A stretch of 21,855 nt of DNA, taken from contig JANYIP010000033.1 in the NCBI GenBank assembly GCA_025361995.1, positions 1 to 21,855 on the forward strand. The letters are read 5' to 3'. Under the pieces are notes generated by a model. It was given only the letters and a program-made list of their open reading frames with translations. It did not search any database and was not told the DNA's origin. Shown in pieces: positions 1-5,967 of the stretch; within the stretch, counting starts at the first letter, position 1; every line of letters starts with the position of its first letter. This stretch comes from Streptomycetales bacterium. Its GTDB lineage: Bacteria; Actinomycetota; Actinomycetes; Prado026. Position numbers and translations under genes: made by a program.

Positions 1-189
1 CTCACCGTCACCGGCGGTGAGCACTCCCTCGGCGGCATCACCGGCTACGGCGTTACCGAGACCACCGACGAGAATCCGAGCAGGACCGCGATGGTCGCGC
101 AGGTGACCGCCGCATGGCTGCGGCGCACGCTCCTTGGGCACGACGTCCAGCCGGAGCCGGGACAGCACGGCTCCCTGATATCGAAGTGA
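1..189 (+). CDS. alpha/beta hydrolase, C-terminal end (5' partial)
   Basis: The reading frame is open from base 1 and ends at TGA 187-189, leaving 62 residues of a protein that begins outside the window. It contains the segment TVTGGEHSLGGITGYG, in which the His of GGEHSLGG fits the catalytic histidine near the C-terminus of chlorophyllase/dienelactone-hydrolase-like alpha/beta hydrolases. It then runs into a helix resembling the terminal helix of that family (VAQVTAAWLRRTLLG). Nucleophile and acid are outside the window, so the substrate cannot be inferred. Its stop overlaps the GTG start of the next gene (GTGA), indicating co-transcription and translational coupling with the LLM-class oxidoreductase. 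Family assignment rests on recalled similarity of this C-terminal motif. Confidence 0.7.
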   Translation, partial: LTVTGGEHSLGGITGYGVTETTDENPSRTAMVAQVTAAWLRRTLLGHDVQPEPGQHGSLISK

Positions 190-1037
190 CGAGCTTCGGG
201 CTGATGACCGCCCCGTCCCAGGTCACCTACCGCGACGTCCTGACGGTCTGGCAGGATGCCGACGCGCTCGGCGTCTTCGACCACGCCTGGCTGTACGACC
301 ACCTCATGCCGCTCGGCGGTGACCCCCTCGGACCGGCGTTCGAGGGCTGGACGCTCCTCACCGCTCTGGCCGCACAGACCGGGCGCCTCCAGATCGGCCT
401 CATGGTCACCAGCAACCGCTTTCGGCCCCCCGCGATGCTGGCGAAGATCGCCGCGGGCGTCGACGTCGTCAGCGGCGGGCGACTGGTCCTGGGCATCGGG
501 GTCGGCTCCCGCCCCGACCACCCGGTCGCCCGCCGCGAGTACCTCGCGCATGACATCCCGTTCATCGCCACCGACGACGCCGTAACCCGCCTCGATGAGG
601 CGTGCACCGTCATCCGCCGGCTATGGACCGAAAAGGAACCCTTCGACTTCCACGGTAAGCAGGTCAACGTGACCGGTGCGTTCTGCAACCCGAAACCAAT
701 GCGCCGCACACCCATCCTCATCGGCGGCAGGGCCAAGGCCACCCTGCGGCTCGTCGCGAAGCACGCGGACGTGTGGAACATCCCGGGCGGGGACCTCGCG
801 GACTGCGTCGAGCGCAGCGCCATGCTCGACCGATACTGCACCGATATAGGCCGCGACCCCGCCGAAGTCACCCGGTCCATCGCCCTAGCAGTGTCCTACG
901 ACCGGCCCAAGGACACACGCGCCGCCATCCGCGACGCCGTCAACACTGGCTTCACCCACGTCGTCCTCATGCTCCCCGCGCCCTACCCGGACGCCGCCGC
1001 TCGCTGGGCGGCAGAGGAGTTCGTCGCGCGGCCCTGA
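186..1037 (+). CDS. LLM class F420-dependent oxidoreductase
   Basis: A 283-aa protein of the bacterial luciferase-like (LLM) superfamily, cytoplasmic TIM-barrel oxidoreductases that in actinobacteria mostly use coenzyme F420; the substrate is unknown. Visible family segments are the N-terminal FGLMTAPSQVTY strand, DHAWLYDHLMPLGGDP (about residues 33-48), the VTSNRFRPPAMLAKIAAGVD block followed by SGGRLVLGIGVGS, the FHGKQVNVTGAFCNPKP insert and PILIGGRAKATLRL near the middle. An open frame extends upstream to ATG 114, but that part lies inside the hydrolase gene and has no family similarity. The GTG at 186 gives the expected N-terminus directly at the first beta strand and overlaps the upstream stop by 4 nt. 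F420 rather than FMN use is inferred from subfamily resemblance. Confidence 0.85.
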   Translation: MTSFGLMTAPSQVTYRDVLTVWQDADALGVFDHAWLYDHLMPLGGDPLGPAFEGWTLLTALAAQTGRLQIGLMVTSNRFRPPAMLAKIAAGVDVVSGGRLVLGIGVGSRPDHPVARREYLAHDIPFIATDDAVTRLDEACTVIRRLWTEKEPFDFHGKQVNVTGAFCNPKPMRRTPILIGGRAKATLRLVAKHADVWNIPGGDLADCVERSAMLDRYCTDIGRDPAEVTRSIALAVSYDRPKDTRAAIRDAVNTGFTHVVLMLPAPYPDAAARWAAEEFVARP

Positions 1038-1108
1038 CTCGGCCAGGTCTCCCGCTCGTCGCGGGCCGACCGGCGTGGCACGAAGTTGAGCCGGCAGTGG
1101 CCGACGTC

Positions 1109-1366
1109 GCTGCCCAGGTTGCCCGTGGCCGCGTTCGGCCAGTCCACGACTCCGCTGAGCCGACCGTCACACCACAGCACGTTGAAGTGCTGGTAGTCGC
1201 CGTGGACCAGGACCTTCTCCTCAACGAGCGGCCCCGAGGCAGCCTCGCGAGCGGCGCCACGGAGGCCGCGGTCGGCCAGCCACTCAAGCGGTGCGTCATC
1301 GTGATACCAACCATCCCACCGGGTCTGTGGGTGAACAGGTACGGCGTGAACCGCCAACCAGGTACC
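1109..1366 (-). pseudogene. aminoglycoside phosphotransferase (APH)-family kinase remnant
   Basis: Reading the minus strand, about 85 codons encode an APH-type kinase C-lobe: VHGDYQHFNVLW carries the HGDxxxxN catalytic loop, and SGVVDWPNAATGN supplies the metal-binding Asp of the xxDW motif. The N-lobe and ATP-binding loop are missing upstream. Similarity also stops abruptly after GHCRLN, where family members continue with a C-terminal helical region. The fragment sits inside a longer open frame (983-1570) whose N-terminus is only the antisense of a tRNA fragment and whose C-terminus is non-homologous, so it is truncated at both ends and not expected to be functional. End points are approximate. 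The APH family covers many non-antibiotic kinases, so no resistance function should be read into it. Confidence 0.7.
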
Positions 1367-1379
1367 GGTGCCGGAATGG

Positions 1380-1511
1380 TGGGAGGCACCCTTCGCCCGC
1401 GACGAGCAAGTGCTGGTCGTCTGGGAGGGCTCCGCGCCCACCCTCCGCGGGGCCGCCGCAAAGCTGCAGGCCTGGCACGACGACACCATGATCCAATACG
1501 CCGGTCGGCGC
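1380..1511 (+). pseudogene. unrecognised coding fragment abutting the tRNA-Phe fragment
   Basis: About 44 codons on the plus strand read like a real protein: high third-position GC and a balanced composition around FARDEQVLVVWEGSAPTLRG and LQAWHDDTMIQYAG. The open frame continues into the tRNA-Phe fragment, giving the artefactual tail typical of tRNA read-through (ENRKVGGSTPPLATT). No start codon with a ribosome binding site is evident, and the 5' part merges with the antisense APH remnant. I do not recognise the family. It is most likely the 3' scrap of a gene left at the recombination junction; a chance open frame cannot be excluded. Confidence 0.3.
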
Positions 1512-1512
1512 C

Positions 1513-1557
1513 CTGAAAATCGGAAGGTCGGCGGTTCGACCCCGCCCCTGGCCACCA
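1513..1557 (+). repeat. tRNA-Phe(GAA) 3'-half fragment, probable att site
   Basis: The 45 nt match the 3' half of an actinobacterial tRNA-Phe. The anticodon loop ctgaaaa (GAA anticodon) is followed by the 3' anticodon-stem strand, variable loop, T-arm with ggttcgacc, the 3' acceptor strand cctggcc, discriminator A and encoded CCA (1555-1557). The expected 5' half, starting ggccagg, is absent: the bases before 1513 do not pair with the anticodon stem or acceptor strand. tRNA-targeting integrases typically use exactly the anticodon-loop-to-3'-end segment as the crossover identity block, so this is best read as a displaced attR/attL copy rather than a functional tRNA. Confidence 0.8.
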
Positions 1558-1608
1558 CATCAGCTGCCATGGAAGCCAGGCCGCCAACCTCGATCTTGCC
1601 CCAGCGGG

Positions 1609-2649
1609 CTACTCGGGGTGCCAGTGCACCTGGTCAGGTTCGACGTGGACCCAGGATCCGTCGGGGTAGTGGATATCGCTGGAGCCGTCTGGGTGGTCGA
1701 CTCGGTAACCGCCGTCGGATGTGGGAACCGTGACGTCGTGGGTAGGTGGAGCCGCGTCGACGCTTGCGCCACCGTCGAGGTTTGCCGCGGCTGAACCCAT
1801 GTGCTGACCGCCAGCGCTGTACGTGTCAGTGCTCCCGTCGGGGTGTTGTACGGACGACGTGCCGTCAGGGTTTCCGGTGAGGATGCTGCCGTCCGGCAGC
1901 GCAGCCGCCGAGCCGCCCCCGCCGGTGCTTGTCGCTGGAATCACGGTCCCATCCGGCAGCGTCACCGCAACGGCGCCAGCGTCACGCGTCACTACAGGCC
2001 CGTCTGGCTGGGGCGCCGTGACCGGCGGCGGCTCCGTCGGCGCTGGCGCGGTCTCGTTCACCGGGGGATCGCCTGCTGGCACGCCCGTATCGGGCACCAG
2101 CTGGGGTGTGTTGTCGGTGTACGTGACCGTGCCGTCGGGGTTCGCCTGTGCGCTCAAGCTTGTGGGCGGAGTCTCCCCAATGGGCTGCGGACCACCCACC
2201 GGTGGGGTATCACCAATGGGCTGCGGACCACCTACCGGCGGAGTATCCCCGATCGGCTGCGGGCCTGCTGCTGCCGGCCCATCGGGTACGGGCTGCGGCA
2301 TCGTCGGAGCCGGCGGTTGCGGGTCGCCGCCGGACCCCGACGGGGCACCTCCCCATGGGTCGGGTCCGGTGAGGTTGACTCCAGTGTCCTGTCCTGGCGA
2401 GACCAACGGCGTGTCGCCCCAAGGGTCGGGACCGACGAGGTGGATCCCGGTGTCCTGGCCGGGGGACACGAGAGGATCGCTGGGCGGCTCCACCGTTGGC
2501 GGTACGTCCGGCCCGGTCAGGTTGGTCAGCGCGCCGATCGCGCCCACCGCACCCGCGGCGCCGCCGACGACACCGATGGTGGGTGCCACGGTCTGGTTGG
2601 AGTCGACGCAGCTGATGCACCATCGGACGACTTCGAGGATCACGCTCAT
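1609..2649 (-). CDS. Pro/Gly-rich repeat protein, last gene of the lipoprotein-PrsW operon
   Basis: A 346-aa protein I do not recognise. Residues 1-20 contain a WCISC motif. Residues 24-42 are a Gly/Ala-rich hydrophobic segment (TIGVVGGAAGAVGAIGAL) that could be a weak membrane anchor. Residues 59-102 hold two 22-residue repeats (PLVSPGQDTG...GPDPWG) and residues 129-164 three 12-residue repeats (GPQPIGDTPPVG). The C-terminal part contains recurring xPDGS/T motifs (LPDGT, NPDGT, HPDGS, YPDGS) and ends in a His/Trp-rich tail. The composition suggests an extended, probably extracytoplasmic or cell-wall-spanning polypeptide. The ATG overlaps the stop of the PrsW-like gene (ATGA) and has a strong GGAGGT ribosome binding site, so it is translated with that gene. 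Function is unknown; being a substrate or partner of the protease is only a hypothesis from context. Confidence 0.75.
   Translation of the reverse strand: MSVILEVVRWCISCVDSNQTVAPTIGVVGGAAGAVGAIGALTNLTGPDVPPTVEPPSDPLVSPGQDTGIHLVGPDPWGDTPLVSPGQDTGVNLTGPDPWGGAPSGSGGDPQPPAPTMPQPVPDGPAAAGPQPIGDTPPVGGPQPIGDTPPVGGPQPIGETPPTSLSAQANPDGTVTYTDNTPQLVPDTGVPAGDPPVNETAPAPTEPPPVTAPQPDGPVVTRDAGAVAVTLPDGTVIPATSTGGGGSAAALPDGSILTGNPDGTSSVQHPDGSTDTYSAGGQHMGSAAANLDGGASVDAAPPTHDVTVPTSDGGYRVDHPDGSSDIHYPDGSWVHVEPDQVHWHPE
2158..2265 (-). repeat. three tandem 36-nt in-frame repeats
   Basis: Three consecutive 36-nt units encode GPQPIGDTPPVG, GPQPIGDTPPVG and GPQPIGETPPTS (residues 129-164 of the repeat protein). The first two are identical at the protein level and differ at few nucleotides, so the array is a recent in-frame duplication that can change copy number without breaking the gene. 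Confidence 0.9.
2344..2475 (-). repeat. two tandem 66-nt in-frame repeats
   Basis: Two adjacent 22-codon units both read PLVSPGQDTG, then two or three variable residues, then GPDPWG (residues 59-80 and 81-102 of the repeat protein). They are in frame and in tandem, a second and independent internal duplication within the same gene. Confidence 0.88.
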
Positions 2650-3860
2650 CGCTGACCTCCAACCGGCAGCGCCGGCTCGGTCCTACGGCCGACCAGCTGA
2701 AGGGAGGCCAAGGCAGCGCCGCGCCTGCCGATCTCGTGCGGGGAGGGGAACAGCCAGGCCGGTCGCTGCCCGGGCTGCCGGGGAGCTCCTCGGGTCGCGT
2801 TTCGCCACTCGTACAGGACGATGGCCGTCGAGCCGATGAGGAAGAGCAGGACTGAGAGCCAGCCGTGCAAAGTGACGATGGCGAGCAGCCTGACCCAGCC
2901 GGGGCCGTTGGTGTCGCCAGCAAGAAGCAGGCCGTTCACGGCTGCATGCTCGCCGACGACCACCAGGAAAGCCACGGGCAACGCCCACCGTCGCCACCGA
3001 ACACCTCTGTACATCAAGGTGATCGCAATGCCGAGCGCGAGCAGGCCGGTGTGCAGCATGTGGCCGGACACCAGTATCCCCGGGCGACCGTAGAGCGCGG
3101 TGGTCGTCCCGCTCGGGACGATCAGGGACGCCAGGGGTGCGGCAGACCAGTTGGTCCCGCCGCGACCATAGACCGCGTTCTCGAACAAGGCGAATCCCGC
3201 ACCGCTCCAGAGGCCGAGCAGCAGCAGGTCTGCACCGGACGGCCGACTCGTCGTCCGTCGTACCGCGAGCACGGCAACGAACAGGACCGGAAGTGCTTTG
3301 AGGGTCTCCTCCGTCAACGGTGCCCAGCCGGCGCTGGCTAGCGCGCTGTTGGTCCCGAGGTGGCTGACCACTGGCCGCCCGATCAGCGTCGCGAGCGCGG
3401 GCACGGCAAGGAATCCGGTCAGTCCCGTCCCGACAAAGGCTCGCCAGCCAAGGGTACGTACGGATCCGACGGCGACGGTGACGATCGCCAGCGTCCACGC
3501 GTGGGCGAAGACGTCGGCGCCGAACATGGCCGCTCCGCCGGCACTGGTCAGGTGCGGCAGGACGCCGACGAGCGTCACTGCCGACACGCCGAGCCCGACG
3601 CTGGAGACGAGGGTCATGACCTGCGTACGACGCTTCGAGCTCGCTGCGCGGCCGGCGTAGCTCAGGGCAACCCGCAGGCCGACACCCACCGGAAGCAGAA
3701 CCAAGGTGACGGCGAGCGGCGCGGGTACCAGGCCCACGGCATGGACCAGGACACCCGCCAGCGCCAGTGCGACGCAGACGACGGCGATCGCGCCGAGCCG
3801 CCGATCGCCCTGGGCCGTCCGGTCACGACGGTCAGTGGCAGGGTCAGCCATGGCTGCCAT
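2646..3860 (-). CDS. PrsW-like intramembrane glutamic protease
   Basis: A 404-aa polytopic membrane protein with roughly nine to ten hydrophobic segments. It carries the four motifs expected of PrsW/CAAX-superfamily intramembrane proteases: EETLK (E184, E185, K188), FALFEN (E227, N228), the HMLHTG helix (H267, H270) and EHAAVN (H305, N309). All likely catalytic residues are present. PrsW proteins cleave membrane-tethered substrates, classically anti-sigma factors at site 1. The first 20 residues are a charged cytoplasmic tail and the last 50 are hydrophilic. The ATG overlaps the stop of the upstream lipoprotein gene by one base (TGATG); a second ATG three codons later (MADPATD) is an alternative start. 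No anti-sigma factor lies nearby; its neighbours are three lipoproteins and a repeat protein, so the natural substrate may be in this operon (inference). Confidence 0.82.
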   Translation of the reverse strand: MAAMADPATDRRDRTAQGDRRLGAIAVVCVALALAGVLVHAVGLVPAPLAVTLVLLPVGVGLRVALSYAGRAASSKRRTQVMTLVSSVGLGVSAVTLVGVLPHLTSAGGAAMFGADVFAHAWTLAIVTVAVGSVRTLGWRAFVGTGLTGFLAVPALATLIGRPVVSHLGTNSALASAGWAPLTEETLKALPVLFVAVLAVRRTTSRPSGADLLLLGLWSGAGFALFENAVYGRGGTNWSAAPLASLIVPSGTTTALYGRPGILVSGHMLHTGLLALGIAITLMYRGVRWRRWALPVAFLVVVGEHAAVNGLLLAGDTNGPGWVRLLAIVTLHGWLSVLLFLIGSTAIVLYEWRNATRGAPRQPGQRPAWLFPSPHEIGRRGAALASLQLVGRRTEPALPVGGQR

Positions 3861-4429
3861 CAGATCCGGCTGGCGACGAGCTTGGCCAGGGCGCGCAGCT
3901 GATCAGTCGGCGGCGAGGCCGCAAGGTAGAACACGACCGACACCACGACCATGGAGTCGCCCTTGCGGAAGAAGATGCCGGCAGATCCGTGCGAGTCGAC
4001 CTCGAACGCCTGGTCACCCACTCCGGCGACTTCGACGACAGACCCCGTCTTGCCGAGGTTCGCGTGGCTACGCATGGTGTCGTAGGCCAGCTGGCCCTGG
4101 GTCGGCGTGATGTTCACCAGGACCAGCTTGCTGGCGTACGTGCCGTAGTGGCACTGACTCGAGTCGTTGACACCGGTGACGGCGATACCGGGACCGGGGT
4201 CCGCGCCCATCGCCGTGGTGGCATCAGCCTCGGTGACCAGCGAGCAGGCGTTCCCACCTGCGACAGGAGCCTTCGCCGGGGTCGTTCCGGCGCTCGCGCT
4301 GGTCAGCAGCGCGGGGACGCCGGCTGGCGCTCCGGCTGCGGGTTCGCTGCTGCCACACGCGGCGAGCAGCAAGCATGCGGTCATGGCCAAGACAGCTGAA
4401 GCGACGGTGCGTCGGTGTGGATCGGTCAT
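3860..4429 (-). CDS. secreted lipoprotein, DUF3558-like (paralog 1)
   Basis: A 189-aa lipoprotein. A basic N-terminus (HRR) and a hydrophobic core lead to the lipobox LLLAAC with the lipidated Cys at residue 25, followed by a Gly/Ala/Pro-rich linker to about residue 58. The globular part starts with NACSLVTEADATTAMGADPG and contains a second Cys in SSQCHYGTY, so the two cysteines could form a disulfide. A GVGDQAF motif follows near residue 140. This organisation resembles the DUF3558-like lipoproteins of actinobacteria, whose role is unknown. It is a clear paralog of the next two upstream genes. It begins 3 nt after the stop of the neighbouring paralog and runs into the PrsW-like gene, so it is mid-operon and translationally coupled. 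Confidence 0.8.
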   Translation of the reverse strand: MTDPHRRTVASAVLAMTACLLLAACGSSEPAAGAPAGVPALLTSASAGTTPAKAPVAGGNACSLVTEADATTAMGADPGPGIAVTGVNDSSQCHYGTYASKLVLVNITPTQGQLAYDTMRSHANLGKTGSVVEVAGVGDQAFEVDSHGSAGIFFRKGDSMVVVSVVFYLAASPPTDQLRALAKLVASRI

Positions 4430-4432
4430 GGC

Positions 4433-5050
4433 TCAGACCCGTCCAGCGGCGGTGGTGGCCAGAGCGACCGCCTGTGCCTTGGGCGGCACCGAGGCGGTGC
4501 GGATCGCGACCATGACGAGGACGAGGGCGTCACCTTTGTTGAAGTAGATGCTGGCTGTTCCGTGACCGAAGATCCCGAAGGCCCTGTCGCCCACCCCGGC
4601 GACATCGCTGACCGTGCCCGCCTGGCTGAGCTTCTGGTCGCTGTGGGCGTGGTCGTAGAAGGGCTTGCCCTGGGAGGGGTTGAGATTCACCAGGACGAAG
4701 GCGGTCTGGAAGGAGCCGTACTGACATTGACTCGCTCCGTGGCTGGTGAATGGGCTGCCCGGACCGGGGTCCTTGCCCAGAACGGCCGCGACCTCTTGCT
4801 CGGTGACCAGCGTGCATGCCGTCCCGCCTGAAGAAGGATCTGCCGCAGGGGTGGGGGCGGTGCTCGCTGGGTCCGTGCTCGCGGGGTCCGTGGGCGCGAC
4901 GCTGACGTTAGGGGTGACGCTTGCCGTGGCCGGGACCGCTGGTGCGCCGGTCTGGGCCGCGGGCGCGCTGCTGCCGCACGCGGCCAAAAGCACGCAGCCG
5001 GTGATGGCCAGAGCTGCTGCCGCGAGGGCGCGTCGGTGTGGAGCTGTCAT
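4433..5050 (-). CDS. secreted lipoprotein, DUF3558-like (paralog 2)
   Basis: A 205-aa lipoprotein. Its signal peptide is nearly the same as in paralog 1 (HRR, hydrophobic core, lipobox VLLAAC, Cys25), which points to a local duplication. A long Pro/Thr/Ala/Ser linker contains a small DPAST repeat (about residues 56-65). The folded part starts TACTLVTEQEVAAVLGKDPG, has the second conserved Cys in SQCQYGSF and the GVGDRAF motif, and ends GRV. The ATG at 5050 is preceded by GGAGA at 6-nt spacing. A 72-nt gap separates it from paralog 3, and only 3 nt from paralog 1. The three proteins probably sit on the outer face of the membrane; ligand and role are unknown. Confidence 0.8.
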   Translation of the reverse strand: MTAPHRRALAAAALAITGCVLLAACGSSAPAAQTGAPAVPATASVTPNVSVAPTDPASTDPASTAPTPAADPSSGGTACTLVTEQEVAAVLGKDPGPGSPFTSHGASQCQYGSFQTAFVLVNLNPSQGKPFYDHAHSDQKLSQAGTVSDVAGVGDRAFGIFGHGTASIYFNKGDALVLVMVAIRTASVPPKAQAVALATTAAGRV

Positions 5051-5122
5051 GGCGGTCTCCGATTCATGAATGGTTCGACGAGCGGGGTCGGTCGGGGTAC
5101 GCCGGACATTGACTTGCCGAGC

Positions 5123-5698
5123 TCAGACCCGACCGGCGGCGGCGGTGGCCAGGACGACGACCTGGTCCTTGGAGGGGCCTGTCGTCGCGTCGGTGCCCAG
5201 CGTGATCGAGACGAAGGTGCTGCCCTTGTAGAAATAGACGGTGCGCTGTGAGCCACTGGTGGTGATCTCGAAGGCGCCGTCGCCCACGCCGGGGACGTCG
5301 GTCGTCGAACCGCTGGGATAGCTCGAACGGTCTCCGTCGTAGATGGCCTTGCCGACCCCGGAAGCGTCCACGCTCAGCCTCACCACGGATGAGCCGGCGC
5401 CGTACACGCAGGTACCCAGGCCGCCCACTCCGGGCGGCGTCTCCTGACCTGGACCAGGGTCTGCGCCCAGAGCCGTGCTCGCCTCCTGCTCGGTGATGAC
5501 CGAACAGGGGTGGTCCTTGTTGCCCGAGCCGGCTGGGGTCGTCGTACTCCCCGACGCCGAGGCGCCCTGACCGCTCGGGGCAGCGGCCGCCGGTACAGGT
5601 GGTTGGTTCGCGCCGGCGGAGCCAGCCGCCTGGCAACCGCTGACGGCCAGCACGACGGCGGCGGCCACCGGGAGCGCGAACTTCGGTAGGACGGACAT
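5123..5698 (-). CDS. secreted lipoprotein, DUF3558-like (paralog 3), first gene of the operon
   Basis: A 191-aa lipoprotein with signal peptide MSVLPKF, a hydrophobic core and lipobox AVSGC (Cys22), then an Ala/Ser/Gly/Thr-rich linker. The folded part carries the same landmarks as its two neighbours: HPCSVITEQEASTALGADPG, a second Cys in GTCVYGAG and GVGDGAFEI, ending GRV. It is the most divergent of the three. An ATG two codons upstream (5704) would also be in frame, but AAGGGG at 5705-5710 directly abuts that ATG, whereas it lies 6 nt before the ATG at 5698; the latter is therefore chosen. As first gene after a 260-nt gap it should carry the operon promoter. Confidence 0.8.
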   Translation of the reverse strand: MSVLPKFALPVAAAVVLAVSGCQAAGSAGANQPPVPAAAAPSGQGASASGSTTTPAGSGNKDHPCSVITEQEASTALGADPGPGQETPPGVGGLGTCVYGAGSSVVRLSVDASGVGKAIYDGDRSSYPSGSTTDVPGVGDGAFEITTSGSQRTVYFYKGSTFVSITLGTDATTGPSKDQVVVLATAAAGRV

Positions 5699-5704
5699 GG
5701 TCAT

Positions 5705-5710
5705 CCCCTT
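5705..5710 (-). promoter_or_regulatory. ribosome binding site deciding the paralog 3 start
   Basis: AAGGGG on the minus strand lies 6 nt upstream of ATG 5698 and 0 nt upstream of ATG 5704, which favours the shorter protein (MSVLPKF...). Confidence 0.6.
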
Positions 5711-5742
5711 CTTGGCTGTGAGATGCTCGGGGACTGCTGGGG

Positions 5743-5901
5743 CTGGTGCGTGGATTCGGTGCCTTCGTGTTGACCCGCACGTACAGCGTCAGATGAGGGC
5801 GCGCGGAAGAGGCAGAAACAGGTGTCCTCCGTGGGCAGGTACACCGGGGAAGCCATGCTCAGGAAGGTAGAAGCAGCTACCTCAGGGCCGCGTCGGTGCA
5901 A
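5743..5901 (-). pseudogene. possible DUF4242-like protein remnant
   Basis: On the minus strand the frame ASTFLSMASPVYLPTEDT followed by CFCLFRAPSSDAVR resembles the end of small DUF4242-type proteins, which have a bulky strand, then TEDxCFCLxxAPSxxAVR, then VNxxAxxP. After DAVR the continuation VNTKAPNP is found one frame over, suggesting a frameshifted remnant. The upstream half of the domain is missing. The unshifted frame runs to a TGA at 5701-5703 that overlaps the lipoprotein start region, so a 53- or 66-aa leader-type small protein is an alternative reading. Either way the segment lies between the LAL regulator gene and the lipoprotein operon. The family link is from memory and weak. 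Confidence 0.35.
5865..5882. promoter_or_regulatory. 18-bp inverted repeat upstream of the lipoprotein operon
   Basis: The arms aggtag and ctacct are perfectly complementary around a 6-nt centre. It lies about 165 nt upstream of the first lipoprotein gene and about 85 nt downstream of the LAL regulator gene. It could be an operator for the operon or chance. A possible -35 (TTGCAC, minus strand) lies just upstream, but the facing -10 is poor. Confidence 0.25.
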
Positions 5902-5967
5902 GTACGCAATCTTGCTCAGGAACCCACTGCAGGACAGGCGGGCCAGAGCGTCAGGTTGCGGTGACGT

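Noticed and set aside
1109..1366. antibiotic resistance gene
   Set aside because: The fragment is truncated at both ends, and APH-fold kinases act on many non-antibiotic substrates.
1513..1557. functional tRNA-Phe gene
   Set aside because: No 5' acceptor strand, D-arm or 5' anticodon stem strand is present upstream.
983..1570. 195-residue minus-strand ORF as an intact gene
   Set aside because: Its N-terminus (VARGGVEPPTFRFSG) is the antisense translation of the tRNA-Phe fragment, a common annotation artefact. Only the middle is a truncated APH-type remnant.
2158..2475. CRISPR array
   Set aside because: The repeats are contiguous, in frame and coding, without spacers.
5062..5071. ATTCATGAAT palindrome between lipoprotein paralogs 3 and 2
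   Set aside because: It is only 10 bp and lies immediately beside the ribosome binding site of paralog 2; no second copy or spacing pattern supports an operator.
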